64,000 nucleotides of DNA from CAVVIG01 sp050249955. GTDB lineage: Bacteria > Acidobacteriota > Vicinamibacteria > Vicinamibacterales > CAVVIG01. Under the pieces are notes generated by a model. The model was not told the DNA's origin. It ran no database searches and saw only the letters and a program-made list of their open reading frames with translations. Each line of letters starts with the position of its first letter. Position 1 is the stretch's first letter. The stretch is taken from positions 124,001-188,000 of the forward strand of contig JBFWPN010000011.1 in assembly GCA_050249955.1 (NCBI GenBank). Direction: 5' to 3'. The position numbers and the translations under genes are program-made. Shown here in pieces: positions 16,717-25,568 of this stretch.

Positions 16717-17421
16717 TCAGGCCGACGACCGAAGCGCGGCGAGCAGCGCGGTGGCCCGTTCGTGCACGGCCTGCGCGAGTGCGGGCGCCCATGCCACCCG
16801 GTCCGCGTGCGGCGGGGCGGTCCATACTTTCCACGCGTCGGACTCGAACGGCCGCGCGCCCAGGATGACGTGCTCGAGGTACATGGTGGGTGACGCCGGT
16901 CCGCCGTACCGCGTATCGCCCGCCAGCGGCGCACCGAGGTTCGCCATCATCACCCGGATCTGGTGGAAGCGGCCGGTGTGCAGCGCGATCAGCACGTCGG
17001 AATGCCCGGTGTCGTCGGGCGACGGCGCCGCGGCCACCACGTCCAGGAACGACGCCTTGCCCCCCGAGCGGACCACCACCGCCGACCTGCCCTCCGTGGA
17101 CAGGTAGGCCTTGTGCGAGCCGACCAGCAGCGCCCCGATCCGGTGCGGCACGGCGAGGCGGGCCACGTACCACTTGTGCCAGCGGCGCTTCTCGATCTCG
17201 GCCGAATAGTGCCGTGCGGCGGTCGCCGTCCTCGCAATCAGCATCAGGCCGCACGCCGGACTGTCGAGCCGGTGCACGCAGCGCAGTCCGGTGAATCCCT
17301 GCCGGCCCAGCCGGAAGACCAGGGAGTCGGCCCCGGGGTCACGGGTGTGTTCACTGGCCAGTCCGGCAGGCTTGACCACCACCAGTTCGTGCGGTGTCTG
17401 GTCGACGATGGCGATGTCCAC
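16717..17421 (-). CDS. RluA-family pseudouridine synthase
   Basis: A 234-residue pseudouridine synthase that isomerises uridines in rRNA or tRNA. The catalytic Asp53 lies in VHRLDSPACGLMLIAR, and the conserved TGRFHQIRVMMANLGAPLAGD block closes the active site. No S4 domain is visible, and it is shorter than RluC/RluD, closer to the RluA/TruC size. It is convergent with the methyltransferase at 16697 (19-base gap); both are RNA-modification genes. The exact target cannot be decided. Confidence 0.93.
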   Translation of the reverse strand: MDIAIVDQTPHELVVVKPAGLASEHTRDPGADSLVFRLGRQGFTGLRCVHRLDSPACGLMLIARTATAARHYSAEIEKRRWHKWYVARLAVPHRIGALLVGSHKAYLSTEGRSAVVVRSGGKASFLDVVAAAPSPDDTGHSDVLIALHTGRFHQIRVMMANLGAPLAGDTRYGGPASPTMYLEHVILGARPFESDAWKVWTAPPHADRVAWAPALAQAVHERATALLAALRSSA

Positions 17422-17443
17422 GTGTCATCAGCATAGTCGCACT

Positions 17444-18190
17444 ATGCTTAGCGCAGGGTCTGCCCACGTGCCTGCCAACGACACTCGCGCGCCTGTCTTC
17501 ATTGCCCGTGGCCTGCGCAAGGTCTACGAGATGGGAGAGGTGACCGTCGAGGCCCTCCGCGGAGTCGACTTCGACCTCTTTCCCGGTGAGTTCGTGGTGC
17601 TGCTCGGTCCCAGCGGATCCGGCAAGTCCACCCTGCTCAACATCCTGGGTGGCCTGGACGTGCCGACATCCGGGTCGGTCGTCTACCAGGACCACAACCT
17701 GACCGCTGCCGACGAGGGGGCCCTCACCGAGTACCGACGCTCGCACGTCGGCTTCGTCTTCCAGTTCTACAACCTGATTCCCAGCCTGACCGCCCGCGAG
17801 AACGTGGCCCTCGTCACCGAGCTCACCCGCGGCTCGATGACTCCCGAGGAGGCGCTCTCGCTCGTGAACCTCGGTCAGCGCCTGGACCACTTCCCGGCGC
17901 AGCTCTCGGGCGGCGAGCAGCAGAGGGTCGCCATTGCGCGAGCGATCGCCAAGCGGCCCGACGTGCTGTTGTGCGACGAGCCGACCGGGGCGCTCGACAT
18001 CACGACCGGCGCCGTGGTGCTGGATGCGATCACGCGGGTGAACCGCGAACTGGGGACCTCCACCGTCGTCATCACCCACAATGCGGCGATTGCGGGCCTC
18101 GCGGACCGCGTGGTGCACCTGGCCGACGGCCGCGTGTCGTCCATCGACGTGAACCAGACGAAGCTGACCGTGGCGGAGCTGCGATGGTGA
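17444..18190 (+). CDS. ABC transporter ATPase, MacB/LolD type
   Basis: About 248 residues with all ATPase motifs: Walker A GPSGSGKST, Q-loop FVFQFYNLIPSLT, signature LSGGEQQRVAIARA, Walker B VLLCDEPTGALD and the switch His in VITHN. The MacB/LolD group partners with FtsX-type permeases for export or for mechanotransmission in the periplasm. It starts at ATG 17444 or GTG 17468. The stop overlaps the permease start by seven bases, and an HlyD-type adaptor follows, so this is a three-gene export operon. Confidence 0.94.
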   Translation: MLSAGSAHVPANDTRAPVFIARGLRKVYEMGEVTVEALRGVDFDLFPGEFVVLLGPSGSGKSTLLNILGGLDVPTSGSVVYQDHNLTAADEGALTEYRRSHVGFVFQFYNLIPSLTARENVALVTELTRGSMTPEEALSLVNLGQRLDHFPAQLSGGEQQRVAIARAIAKRPDVLLCDEPTGALDITTGAVVLDAITRVNRELGTSTVVITHNAAIAGLADRVVHLADGRVSSIDVNQTKLTVAELRW

Positions 18191-20559
18191 GGATGCCCCG
18201 CTTCGTCGCCACGCTGGACCGCAAGCTCCTGCGCGACCTGTGGGAGATGAAGGGGCAGGCGTTCGCCATTGCCGCGGTGGTCGCCGCGGGCGTGACGATG
18301 TTCGTGACCTACCTGTCGAACTTCGCGTCGCTGCAGCAGACCCGCGCCGAGTACTACGATTCGGCGCGGTTCGCCGACGTGTTCGCGTCGCTGAAGCGCG
18401 CGCCCAACAGCCTGCAGGCCAGGCTGTCTGCGATTCCGGGCGTGGAGCGGGTGATGACGCGGGTGGTGGCCGACGTCACGCTCGACGTCCCGGGCATGGC
18501 CGAGCCCGCGACCGGTCGGCTCATCTCGCTGCCGGCCGACGGACGTCCGGCGCTGAATGACCTGTTCCTGCGGCGCGGCCGGTGGGTCGATCCGAACCGT
18601 CCGGACGAGGTGCTCGCCAGCGAGATGTTCTGCGAAGCCCACGGCTTCGGGCCGGGCGACACGGTGGCCGCCCTCATCAACGGCCGCCGGCGCTCGCTCA
18701 CGATTGTCGGCATCGCCCTCTCGCCCGAATACGTGTTCGCGATCCGGCCGGGTGAGCTGTTCCCGGACAAGCGGCGCTTCGGCATCTTCTGGATGAACGG
18801 GTCGGCGCTGGCGCCGGCCTTCGACATGGAAGGTGGCTTCAACGACGTGTCGATCTCGCTGGGGCGCGGCGCGTCGTCGGCCGAGGTGATCGCGCAGGTG
18901 GACCGCCTGCTCGAGCCGTACGGCGGGCTGGGCGCGATCCCGCAGAACCAGCAGCTGTCCGGCTGGACACTCGAGAACGAGCTGGCACAGCTCCAGACAT
19001 TCGGGTTCATCACCCCGCTCATCTTCCTCGGCGTGGCGGCGTTCATCCTCAACGTGGCACTGACGCGCGCGCTGGCCCTCCAGCGCGGGCAGATTGCGGC
19101 GCTGAAGGCGCTCGGCTATCACAACCGAGCCATTGCGTGGCACTACATCAAGTGGGGCCTCGGCATCGCCGCCGTGGGTGCGCTGCTCGGCATCGCCGGA
19201 GGCGCGTGGCTCGGCTCCGGCATGATTGCGCTCTACAACCAGTACTTCCGGTTCCCGATCCTCTACTACCGGATGTCCACCGACGTGGCGGTTGCCTCGC
19301 TGCTCGGCTCGCTCGTGGTCGCGGCGCTCGGGGCCTGGTCTGCGGTGCACCGGGCCGTGCGCATCCCGCCGGCAGATGCGATGCGGCCCGAGGCACCCGC
19401 GCTCTATCACCACAGCCTCTTCGAGCAGACCGTCCGCCTGCCCATCGCGTCCCGCATGGTCCTGCGGAACCTCGAGCGTCAGCCGCTGCGTTCGCTCGTC
19501 TCGGTCGTCGGGATCGCGTTCGCCGTTGCCGTGCTGCTGGTGGGCTTCTCGTTCATCGACGTCATGGACCGGTTGATCAACCAGCAGTTCGTGCTCTCCA
19601 TGCGGCAGGACGCCACGGTGTCGTTCGTCCAGCCCCGCTCGAGCCGGGCCGCCCACGACGTGCAGCACATGCCGGGCGCCATGGACATCGAGCCCTCGCG
19701 CACCGTGCCCGTCCGCCTGCGGTCGGGCAGCCGCACGCGCACGCTCGCCATCACCGGCCTGCCCGGCACGCCCGGCCTCAACCGCGTGGTCACCCGCGAT
19801 GGGCGCGCCCTCGCGCTGCCCGAAGAAGGACTGGTCATGTCGCAGAAGCTCGGGGAGATCCTCGACCTGCGCGCGGGAGACCTGGTCCGGGTCTCCGTCC
19901 TCGAGGGGCGCCGTCCGGTGCTCGACCTGCCCATCACCATGCTGGTGGACGACAGCGTCGGCCTCCAGGCCTACATGCGGCGCGACACGCTCAACCGGAT
20001 CCTCGGCGAGGGCCCGACCGTGTCGGGCGCCGCCGTGACAGTGGACCCCGTACGCCTCCCCGAGTTCTACGATGCGGTGAAGGCCATGCCGGCCGTGGCC
20101 GGCGTGGCCCTCCGCGAGATGACGATCCGGAACTTCCGCGAGACCATGGCCGAGACCATGAACCTCCAGATCTTCTTCAACGTCATGTTCGCGGGGGTGA
20201 TCGCGTTCGGCGTGGTCTACAACTCGGCACGCGTCTCGCTCTCCGAGCGCAGCCACGAACTGGCCAGCCTCCGGGTGCTCGGCTTCACGCGCGCGGAGAT
20301 CTCGCTCATCCTGCTCGGTGAGCTGGCCGTGCTCACGGTGGTGTCGCTGCCGGTCGGCGCCTGCATCGGGTACGGGCTCGGGCTGCTCATCATGTCCGCG
20401 TTCAACAACGAGATGTACCGGCTGTCCTTCGTCGTCGCGCCGTCAACGGTGGCGTGGTCGTTCCTCGTGGTGATTGCCGCCGCGGCGCTGTCCGGCTTCA
20501 TCGTGCGTCGCAGGCTGGATGGCCTGGATCTCATCGCCGTGCTCAAGAGAAGGGAGTAG
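18184..20559 (+). CDS. FtsX-family ABC permease (two FtsX domains)
   Basis: A 791-residue inner-membrane permease beginning MVRMPRFVATLDRKLLRDLW. After the first membrane helix (about 27-48) there is a long periplasmic MacB-PCD-like domain, then three helices (about 275-410). A second periplasmic domain and three C-terminal helices (about 670-780) follow. This duplicated FtsX layout is usual for large lipoprotein- or macrolide-type exporters. It overlaps the ATPase gene and precedes the adaptor by four bases. Likely cargo is a hydrophobic or lipidated compound, but nothing in the sequence fixes it. Confidence 0.92.
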   Translation: MVRMPRFVATLDRKLLRDLWEMKGQAFAIAAVVAAGVTMFVTYLSNFASLQQTRAEYYDSARFADVFASLKRAPNSLQARLSAIPGVERVMTRVVADVTLDVPGMAEPATGRLISLPADGRPALNDLFLRRGRWVDPNRPDEVLASEMFCEAHGFGPGDTVAALINGRRRSLTIVGIALSPEYVFAIRPGELFPDKRRFGIFWMNGSALAPAFDMEGGFNDVSISLGRGASSAEVIAQVDRLLEPYGGLGAIPQNQQLSGWTLENELAQLQTFGFITPLIFLGVAAFILNVALTRALALQRGQIAALKALGYHNRAIAWHYIKWGLGIAAVGALLGIAGGAWLGSGMIALYNQYFRFPILYYRMSTDVAVASLLGSLVVAALGAWSAVHRAVRIPPADAMRPEAPALYHHSLFEQTVRLPIASRMVLRNLERQPLRSLVSVVGIAFAVAVLLVGFSFIDVMDRLINQQFVLSMRQDATVSFVQPRSSRAAHDVQHMPGAMDIEPSRTVPVRLRSGSRTRTLAITGLPGTPGLNRVVTRDGRALALPEEGLVMSQKLGEILDLRAGDLVRVSVLEGRRPVLDLPITMLVDDSVGLQAYMRRDTLNRILGEGPTVSGAAVTVDPVRLPEFYDAVKAMPAVAGVALREMTIRNFRETMAETMNLQIFFNVMFAGVIAFGVVYNSARVSLSERSHELASLRVLGFTRAEISLILLGELAVLTVVSLPVGACIGYGLGLLIMSAFNNEMYRLSFVVAPSTVAWSFLVVIAAAALSGFIVRRRLDGLDLIAVLKRRE

Positions 20560-20563
20560 CTCC

Positions 20564-21763
20564 GTGCTCCGCCTGCTTCGCAACGTCCGCCTCTGGCTCG
20601 CCATCCTCGTCGTTGCCGGCCTGCTGGCCGTGGCCCTGTGGCCGCAGACGGTCCCGGTGGAGACGACCACCGTGGCGCGTGGTCCGCTCCTGGTCACCGT
20701 GGACGAGGAAGGGCGGACGCGCGTCCGCGACCGGTTCGTCGTGGCGGCACCGGTATCGGGCCGCATCCTCCGGATCGAACTGGAACCCGGTGACGAGGTG
20801 CGCGCGGGTGATGTGGTCGCGCAGATCCGCCCGGAGGCCCCGACGCTGCTCGATACCCGCAGCCGCGCAGAGGCCGAAGCCGCGCTGGCCAGCGCCCGTG
20901 CCTCGTCAGGACGGTTCCGGGCGGAGGAACAGCGGGCGAGGGCCGCCCTGGCCCAGGCGGAACGTGAGCTGGCGCGCGTCCGGATGCTCGTGGCAGAGAG
21001 CCTGGGCACCGCGCAGCAGCTCGAGGCACGGGAGGCGGACGTGCGGACCATCCAGGAGCAGGTGACCGCCGCGTCCTTCGCCGCGCGTGCCGCCGAGGCC
21101 GAGGTCGAGCGCGCACAGGCGCGACTCGCGCCGCCCGCACCGCCGGACCGCGGCGGACGGGTCGTGCCGGTGACCTCGCCCGTCGACGGCGTCGTGCTGA
21201 AGCGGGTACGCGAGAGCGAGACCGTCGTGCCGGCGGGTGACGCCCTGGTCGAAGTCGGCAATCCCCGGCAGCTCGAGATCGTCGTCGACCTTCTCTCGCT
21301 CGACGCGGTGCGCGTGAAGCCGGGTGCGCGCGTCCTGGTGGAGCAGTGGGGGGGTGACACGACACTCGATGCCAGGGTGCGCCGCATCGAGCCGTCCGGG
21401 TTCACGAAGATCTCGGCCCTTGGGGTGGAAGAGCAGCGGGTGAACGTCATCCTCGAGTTCACCGACGCGTCGGAAGCCTGGAAGGCGCTCGGCGACGGGT
21501 ACAGGGTCGAAGCCCGCATCGTCACCTGGGAGAGCCCGGACGTGCTGAAGGTGCCCACCGGTGCACTCGTGCGCACCGGCGAGGACTGGGCGGTCTACGT
21601 CGTGCGCGACGGCAGGGCGCGGCGCGTGGCGGTGACGCTCGGGCACCAGAACGGGCAGGAGGCCGAGGTGACCGGCGGTGTCGAGCCGGGTGCCGTCCTC
21701 ATCCAGCACCCCGGCGATACGATTGCCGACGGCGTGCGTGTGGAGCCTCGTACCGTCTCCTGA
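20564..21763 (+). CDS. Periplasmic adaptor (HlyD/RND membrane-fusion family)
   Basis: A 399-residue adaptor with one N-terminal membrane anchor (about 8-26), a lipoyl half-motif (APVSGRILRIELEPGDEV), a coiled-coil hairpin (about 105-195, rich in Ala/Arg/Glu), the second lipoyl half (TSPVDGVVLKRV) and beta-barrel domains. Such adaptors link an inner-membrane exporter to an outer-membrane channel. No TolC-like gene is adjacent. It starts with GTG at 20564, four bases after the permease, with AGGGAG seven bases upstream. Confidence 0.93.
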   Translation: MLRLLRNVRLWLAILVVAGLLAVALWPQTVPVETTTVARGPLLVTVDEEGRTRVRDRFVVAAPVSGRILRIELEPGDEVRAGDVVAQIRPEAPTLLDTRSRAEAEAALASARASSGRFRAEEQRARAALAQAERELARVRMLVAESLGTAQQLEAREADVRTIQEQVTAASFAARAAEAEVERAQARLAPPAPPDRGGRVVPVTSPVDGVVLKRVRESETVVPAGDALVEVGNPRQLEIVVDLLSLDAVRVKPGARVLVEQWGGDTTLDARVRRIEPSGFTKISALGVEEQRVNVILEFTDASEAWKALGDGYRVEARIVTWESPDVLKVPTGALVRTGEDWAVYVVRDGRARRVAVTLGHQNGQEAEVTGGVEPGAVLIQHPGDTIADGVRVEPRTVS

Positions 21764-21825
21764 CACGAGCATACGGCGGCCCGGGTCGGACGCGTGTTCG
21801 GTGTATCGTTGACACAGGCACGACG

Positions 21826-23223
21826 ATGTCACGCGACGCCGCGCTCCTTCGTGTGGTCCGCGACCTGGAACTCCTGACGACCGACCTGACCAGCCACGAG
21901 ATCGTGCAGGCCGGGGTCGACATCGCACAGCGTGCGACCGACAGCCGCATCGCCTACCTGCATTTCCTCAACGACGATCAGAACAGCATCGAGCTCGGCG
22001 CCTGGTCGCACGACACCCTCGCCACATGTACGGCGGTGCACGATCGGCACTACCCCGTGGAACAGGCCGGCGTGTGGGCCGACTCGGTGCGGTTCAGGAA
22101 GCCGTGCGTGCACAACGACTACGAGAGCCTGGCCGACAGGCGTGGGCTGCCGCGCGGGCACTCGCGTCTGATCCGGCATCTCGGCCTGCCCATCATGGAC
22201 GAGGGGCGGGTGCGCGTGCTGCTGGGCGTGGGCAACAAGGCGTCGGACTATGACGAGGCGGACGTCGAGGTGCTGGAGCTGGTGGGACGTCGCATCTGGA
22301 GCGTGATGCGCCAGCGCCGCGTCCTGGAGCGCTACCTGGACCTGAGCGCCCGCTTCCGGCACGTCCAGCAGATTGCCTGGGTGTGCGGCCTCGAGTACGA
22401 CCTGGACGAGGACCGCCTCGAGTGCGACGCGATGTTTGCCAGCGTGTTCGGGATCACGCACGTGGCGGATGTGCCGATGTCCCTGGTGGGCCTCCTCGGC
22501 TTCGTGGCCTCGGAGGATCACGAGCGGGTGACCGCGGCGCTGACCCGGCCGCTCCCGCACATGCAGACGTGGCGAATCCGGTGCCTGCGCGCCAGCGGCA
22601 CCCCTTTCCCGGCCGAACTGAAAGTCGAGTTCCGGCCCAGGGATCTCGGCGAAGGGCTCGTGGCGGTGGGCGACCTGCGTGACGTGACGGAGGAGGTGGC
22701 GCTGGACGACCTGCGCAAGCGGGCCGACAGCGACCCGCTCACGGGGCTGCCGAACCGGAACGTGCTGAACCGACTGCTCGATCAGGAGCGGGACCGGCGC
22801 AAGGCTGCGGCCGGCGTGGCGTTCCACTACATCGATCTCGACGGCTTCAAGCCGGTGAACGACACCCACGGGCACCTGTACGGTGACGAGGTGCTGCGCG
22901 TGGTGGCCGATCGATTGCGGCGTGCGACCCGCCAGGGCGACGTCGTGCTGCGCATGGGTGGCGACGAGTTCGCGATCGTGCAGCGGAACGTCGACGGCCA
23001 GTCGGGGGCGCTGCTGCTGGCCGACACCATCATCGCCGCCATCAGCGAGCCGATCACCGTCCACGGACGGACGCTGCAGGTGGGTGCGAGCGTCGGCATC
23101 GCGCTCAGCCTGGACGGCACCCAGCCGCTGCGCGAGCTGAGTGTCGCGGCCGATCGTGCGCTGTACCGGGCCAAGGCGCTTGGCGGTCGCCGCAGCGTGA
23201 TCAGCGGCGCCTGGGAGACCTGA
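21826..23223 (+). CDS. Diguanylate cyclase with GAF and PAS-like sensor domains
   Basis: A 465-residue soluble protein. Residues about 14-165 look like a GAF sensor, and about 175-290 like a PAS fold ending in the characteristic linker VGDLRDVTEEV. Residues about 300-460 are a GGDEF domain. The active-site GGDEF (378-382) is intact, and an inhibitory I-site RQGD (369-372) lies exactly five residues upstream, so it should make c-di-GMP with product inhibition. Its 3' end overlaps the convergent methyltransferase gene by 23 bases. The ligand of the sensors is unknown. Confidence 0.92.
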   Translation: MSRDAALLRVVRDLELLTTDLTSHEIVQAGVDIAQRATDSRIAYLHFLNDDQNSIELGAWSHDTLATCTAVHDRHYPVEQAGVWADSVRFRKPCVHNDYESLADRRGLPRGHSRLIRHLGLPIMDEGRVRVLLGVGNKASDYDEADVEVLELVGRRIWSVMRQRRVLERYLDLSARFRHVQQIAWVCGLEYDLDEDRLECDAMFASVFGITHVADVPMSLVGLLGFVASEDHERVTAALTRPLPHMQTWRIRCLRASGTPFPAELKVEFRPRDLGEGLVAVGDLRDVTEEVALDDLRKRADSDPLTGLPNRNVLNRLLDQERDRRKAAAGVAFHYIDLDGFKPVNDTHGHLYGDEVLRVVADRLRRATRQGDVVLRMGGDEFAIVQRNVDGQSGALLLADTIIAAISEPITVHGRTLQVGASVGIALSLDGTQPLRELSVAADRALYRAKALGGRRSVISGAWET

Positions 23224-24037
23224 GCGGCTTGCGTGCGACCAGGTCCAGCACGCAGGGAGCAATGAGCAGCGTCGACCGCTCCCTGCCCGCTGCCATCCAC
23301 TTCCGCTTCAGGGTGGACGCGGTCTCGCGGGTGAATGCCGGCGAGTGGTCCAGCCGGTCGAGCACCGACACCACGTAGTTCGTCACCCAGTTCCAGGTTG
23401 GGGACCCGGGGTGTCCGTGCTTCGTGGTCTGCTCGATGCCGGTGACCTGGAGCCCCGCCGCCTGCATCATGCCCGGCAGCCTGACGCCGATGCTCACGTT
23501 TCCGCCCTGGGACGCGAAGAACGCGCGGTCCGCCGTGATGAACGCGTCCCACTCCTCGGGGCGGGGCACCAGCATGAACGTGTCGCGGTGGTAGTCCTGG
23601 ATGGCAAGGATGCCGCCCGGCTTCAGCGCGCGGGCCAGCAGCCTCACGTGCGTCGCGGGATCGGGCAGGAACAGGAACACCCAGCGGGCGAAGATGAAGT
23701 CGTAGGTGTTGGCGGGCAGGTCTGCGTCGATCAGGTCGGAGAAGAAGATCCGGCTTGGGCCGAGGCCATCGCGTCGCACCAGCTTCTCGAGCTGGGCGGC
23801 AAAGGCCGCGGACCGTTCCACGGCGTCGACCGTGTCGCCCACCCGCCGTCGCAGTTCCATGTGCAGGGAGCCCTGACCGGGGCCAACCTCCAGGACGCGC
23901 CAGCCCTTCTTCACACCCACGCGGTCGAAGAGCGCATGTGACACCGGATCCCAGAGTCGTGCCTGCGCACGGAGGCGCGCCGCTTCGCGCGCGTGGTCGC
24001 CCAGCACGTATTCGAACCGGTCCTTCCTGCTCGCCAT
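23201..24037 (-). CDS. Class I SAM-dependent methyltransferase
   Basis: A 278-residue protein with the SAM-binding motif VLEVGPGQGSLHMEL (glycine loop), an acidic motif II region (AVERS) and a post-motif PNTYDFIFARWVFLFLPDP-type block typical of small-molecule methyltransferases. The substrate cannot be told. It is monocistronic, divergent from the carbonic-anhydrase-like gene, and its last bases overlap the convergent diguanylate cyclase gene. Confidence 0.85.
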   Translation of the reverse strand: MASRKDRFEYVLGDHAREAARLRAQARLWDPVSHALFDRVGVKKGWRVLEVGPGQGSLHMELRRRVGDTVDAVERSAAFAAQLEKLVRRDGLGPSRIFFSDLIDADLPANTYDFIFARWVFLFLPDPATHVRLLARALKPGGILAIQDYHRDTFMLVPRPEEWDAFITADRAFFASQGGNVSIGVRLPGMMQAAGLQVTGIEQTTKHGHPGSPTWNWVTNYVVSVLDRLDHSPAFTRETASTLKRKWMAAGRERSTLLIAPCVLDLVARKPLRSPRRR

Positions 24038-24120
24038 GCCTCAACTAGTACCACGGAAATGCCATTCAGTTTTTCCCCAGCTCTGCCGATTCCCGGCTGG
24101 GACTGGAGGCCTCGCAAGGC

Positions 24121-24837
24121 ATGGACATCCGTACGAAGGGCTTGGTACTCGCCGCCGGGCTGTGGCTCGCCACGGGCATGGACGGCATCGACGCCGCGTC
24201 GCCCGCAGCGGGCAACGCGCTGGCCCGGCTGAAGGCGGGCAATGCGCGCTTCGTGGCACACCCGGAGGAGGCGCTGCCGGTCGACGCCGGCAAGCGGGCT
24301 GCGGTGGCGAAAGGGCAGGAGCCGTTCGCGGCCGTCCTGTCCTGCGCCGATGCGCAGGTGCCGCCCGAGGTCATCTTCCATGCGGGGCTTGGCGACCTGT
24401 TCGTGGTGCGCACGGCCGGCCACGCAACCGACAAGGCGGTGCTGGCGAGCCTCGAGTACTCGGTGGACAGGCTCCACGTGCCCCTGATGGTCGTCATGGG
24501 ACACGATACGTGCGATGCCGTGAAGTCGGCCCTCGAACCGGCGGCCGGGCATGGCACGGGACCGAACCTGGACTACCTGTTCGGGCAGCTGAAGCCGGCC
24601 ACCGCGGCCGCCGCCTCGAAGCCGGAGGTGGAGCGGATGCGGGCTGCCGTCCTGGCCAATGTCGAGGAATCGCTGAACGACCTGCTCGCGGGATCGGCGG
24701 TGCTGCGTGATCACGGCAAGGAGGGCCACGTGGCCTTCGTCGGCGCGTACTACGAGGCTGCCAGCGGCAAGACCTACTTCTCGGAACCGGTGGGGCCATC
24801 TCCCGCCGAACCGCATGCCACGGGAGGACACCAGTGA
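24121..24837 (+). CDS. Secreted beta-carbonic-anhydrase-like protein with altered active site
   Basis: A 238-residue protein with a cleavable-looking signal peptide (about 1-25, hydrophobic LVLAAGLWLATG then an Ala-Ala site), so periplasmic. It has the three zinc ligands of beta-carbonic anhydrases: Cys75 in LSCADAQ, and His128 and Cys131 in MGHDTCDAV. In active enzymes the first motif reads CSDSR and the Asp-Arg dyad is needed for turnover. Here Asp77 stays but Arg becomes Gln79. Activity is therefore doubtful, and zinc binding or a changed reaction is possible. Its stop overlaps the next gene (GTGA). Confidence 0.85.
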   Translation: MDIRTKGLVLAAGLWLATGMDGIDAASPAAGNALARLKAGNARFVAHPEEALPVDAGKRAAVAKGQEPFAAVLSCADAQVPPEVIFHAGLGDLFVVRTAGHATDKAVLASLEYSVDRLHVPLMVVMGHDTCDAVKSALEPAAGHGTGPNLDYLFGQLKPATAAAASKPEVERMRAAVLANVEESLNDLLAGSAVLRDHGKEGHVAFVGAYYEAASGKTYFSEPVGPSPAEPHATGGHQ

Positions 24838-25514
24838 GCACCGTGCGGCTTCCTCTCGCCTCGCTCCTCGGCGCCTGTCTGGCCCTCTACCCCGTGGCGG
24901 TTCACGCGCAGCACGCGAAGGAGCCAGCCGCACACGGTGAGGCAGCCAGGCACGCCGAACCGGCGAAGCACGAGTCCACGCCCGACGCCAAGACGGCGCC
25001 CGCCAGGGAGAGCACGAAGCCTGCGCCCGCGACGCATGGCGACACCGCCGCGCACACGGCGGCGGCACCGGCGAAGGCCGCTGCGACACCGGCGCCTGCC
25101 GCGCACGGTGCGAAGAAGGGCGAGCACGGACCTGCCCCCGCCGACAAGAGCGCGAAGGCAGAGCCCGCGGCGCACGGGGCCAGCACCGCCCAGGCCCGCA
25201 AGACCCCCAGTCATGCCCCGCAGGTGGTGGTGAAGAAGGTGGACACCGTCACCGGCCAGCCCGCCGGCTCCGCCCCGAAGGGCGGGCCCGACTCGAGCCT
25301 GCACGCGGCGATCGAGCGCATCAGCGAGCGCATCGACGAGGTCCGTGCATCCGGTGATGCGGGACGCGCGGCCCCGGGCCGGAACTCCGCTCCACGCATC
25401 AAGCTCACATGGCGAACGACGCTCGACTGGCCGATGGAGATCGCCGAATCGTCCGATGCGCAGACCGAGGAGACCAGCGCCGCCGACGAGCACGCCGCGC
25501 CGACCCTCGAGTAG
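24834..25514 (+). CDS. Secreted Ala/Lys/His-rich low-complexity protein
   Basis: A 226-residue product with a signal peptide (about 1-25, ending AVHAQ). A long disordered tract follows, built of Ala, Lys, Pro, Glu and 13 His residues, many as AxHG or AAHG. Toward the C-terminus a short helical stretch (AAIERISERIDEVRAS) precedes an acidic tail. I do not recognise a family. The GTG start at 24834 overlaps the stop of the carbonic-anhydrase-like gene, with GGGAGG about seven bases upstream, so the two proteins are made together in the same compartment. A metal-binding or scaffolding partner role is inference only. Confidence 0.75.
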   Translation: MSTVRLPLASLLGACLALYPVAVHAQHAKEPAAHGEAARHAEPAKHESTPDAKTAPARESTKPAPATHGDTAAHTAAAPAKAAATPAPAAHGAKKGEHGPAPADKSAKAEPAAHGASTAQARKTPSHAPQVVVKKVDTVTGQPAGSAPKGGPDSSLHAAIERISERIDEVRASGDAGRAAPGRNSAPRIKLTWRTTLDWPMEIAESSDAQTEETSAADEHAAPTLE

Positions 25515-25568
25515 CCTCCCTTCGCAGCCGGGGCACCGGGCTATGATGCCTCTCACATCGAGGCCATC

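Noticed and set aside
21810..21826. A TTGACA hexamer just before the diguanylate cyclase start
   Set aside because: It lies about 10 bases before the ATG, leaving no room for a -10 box upstream of the start codon.
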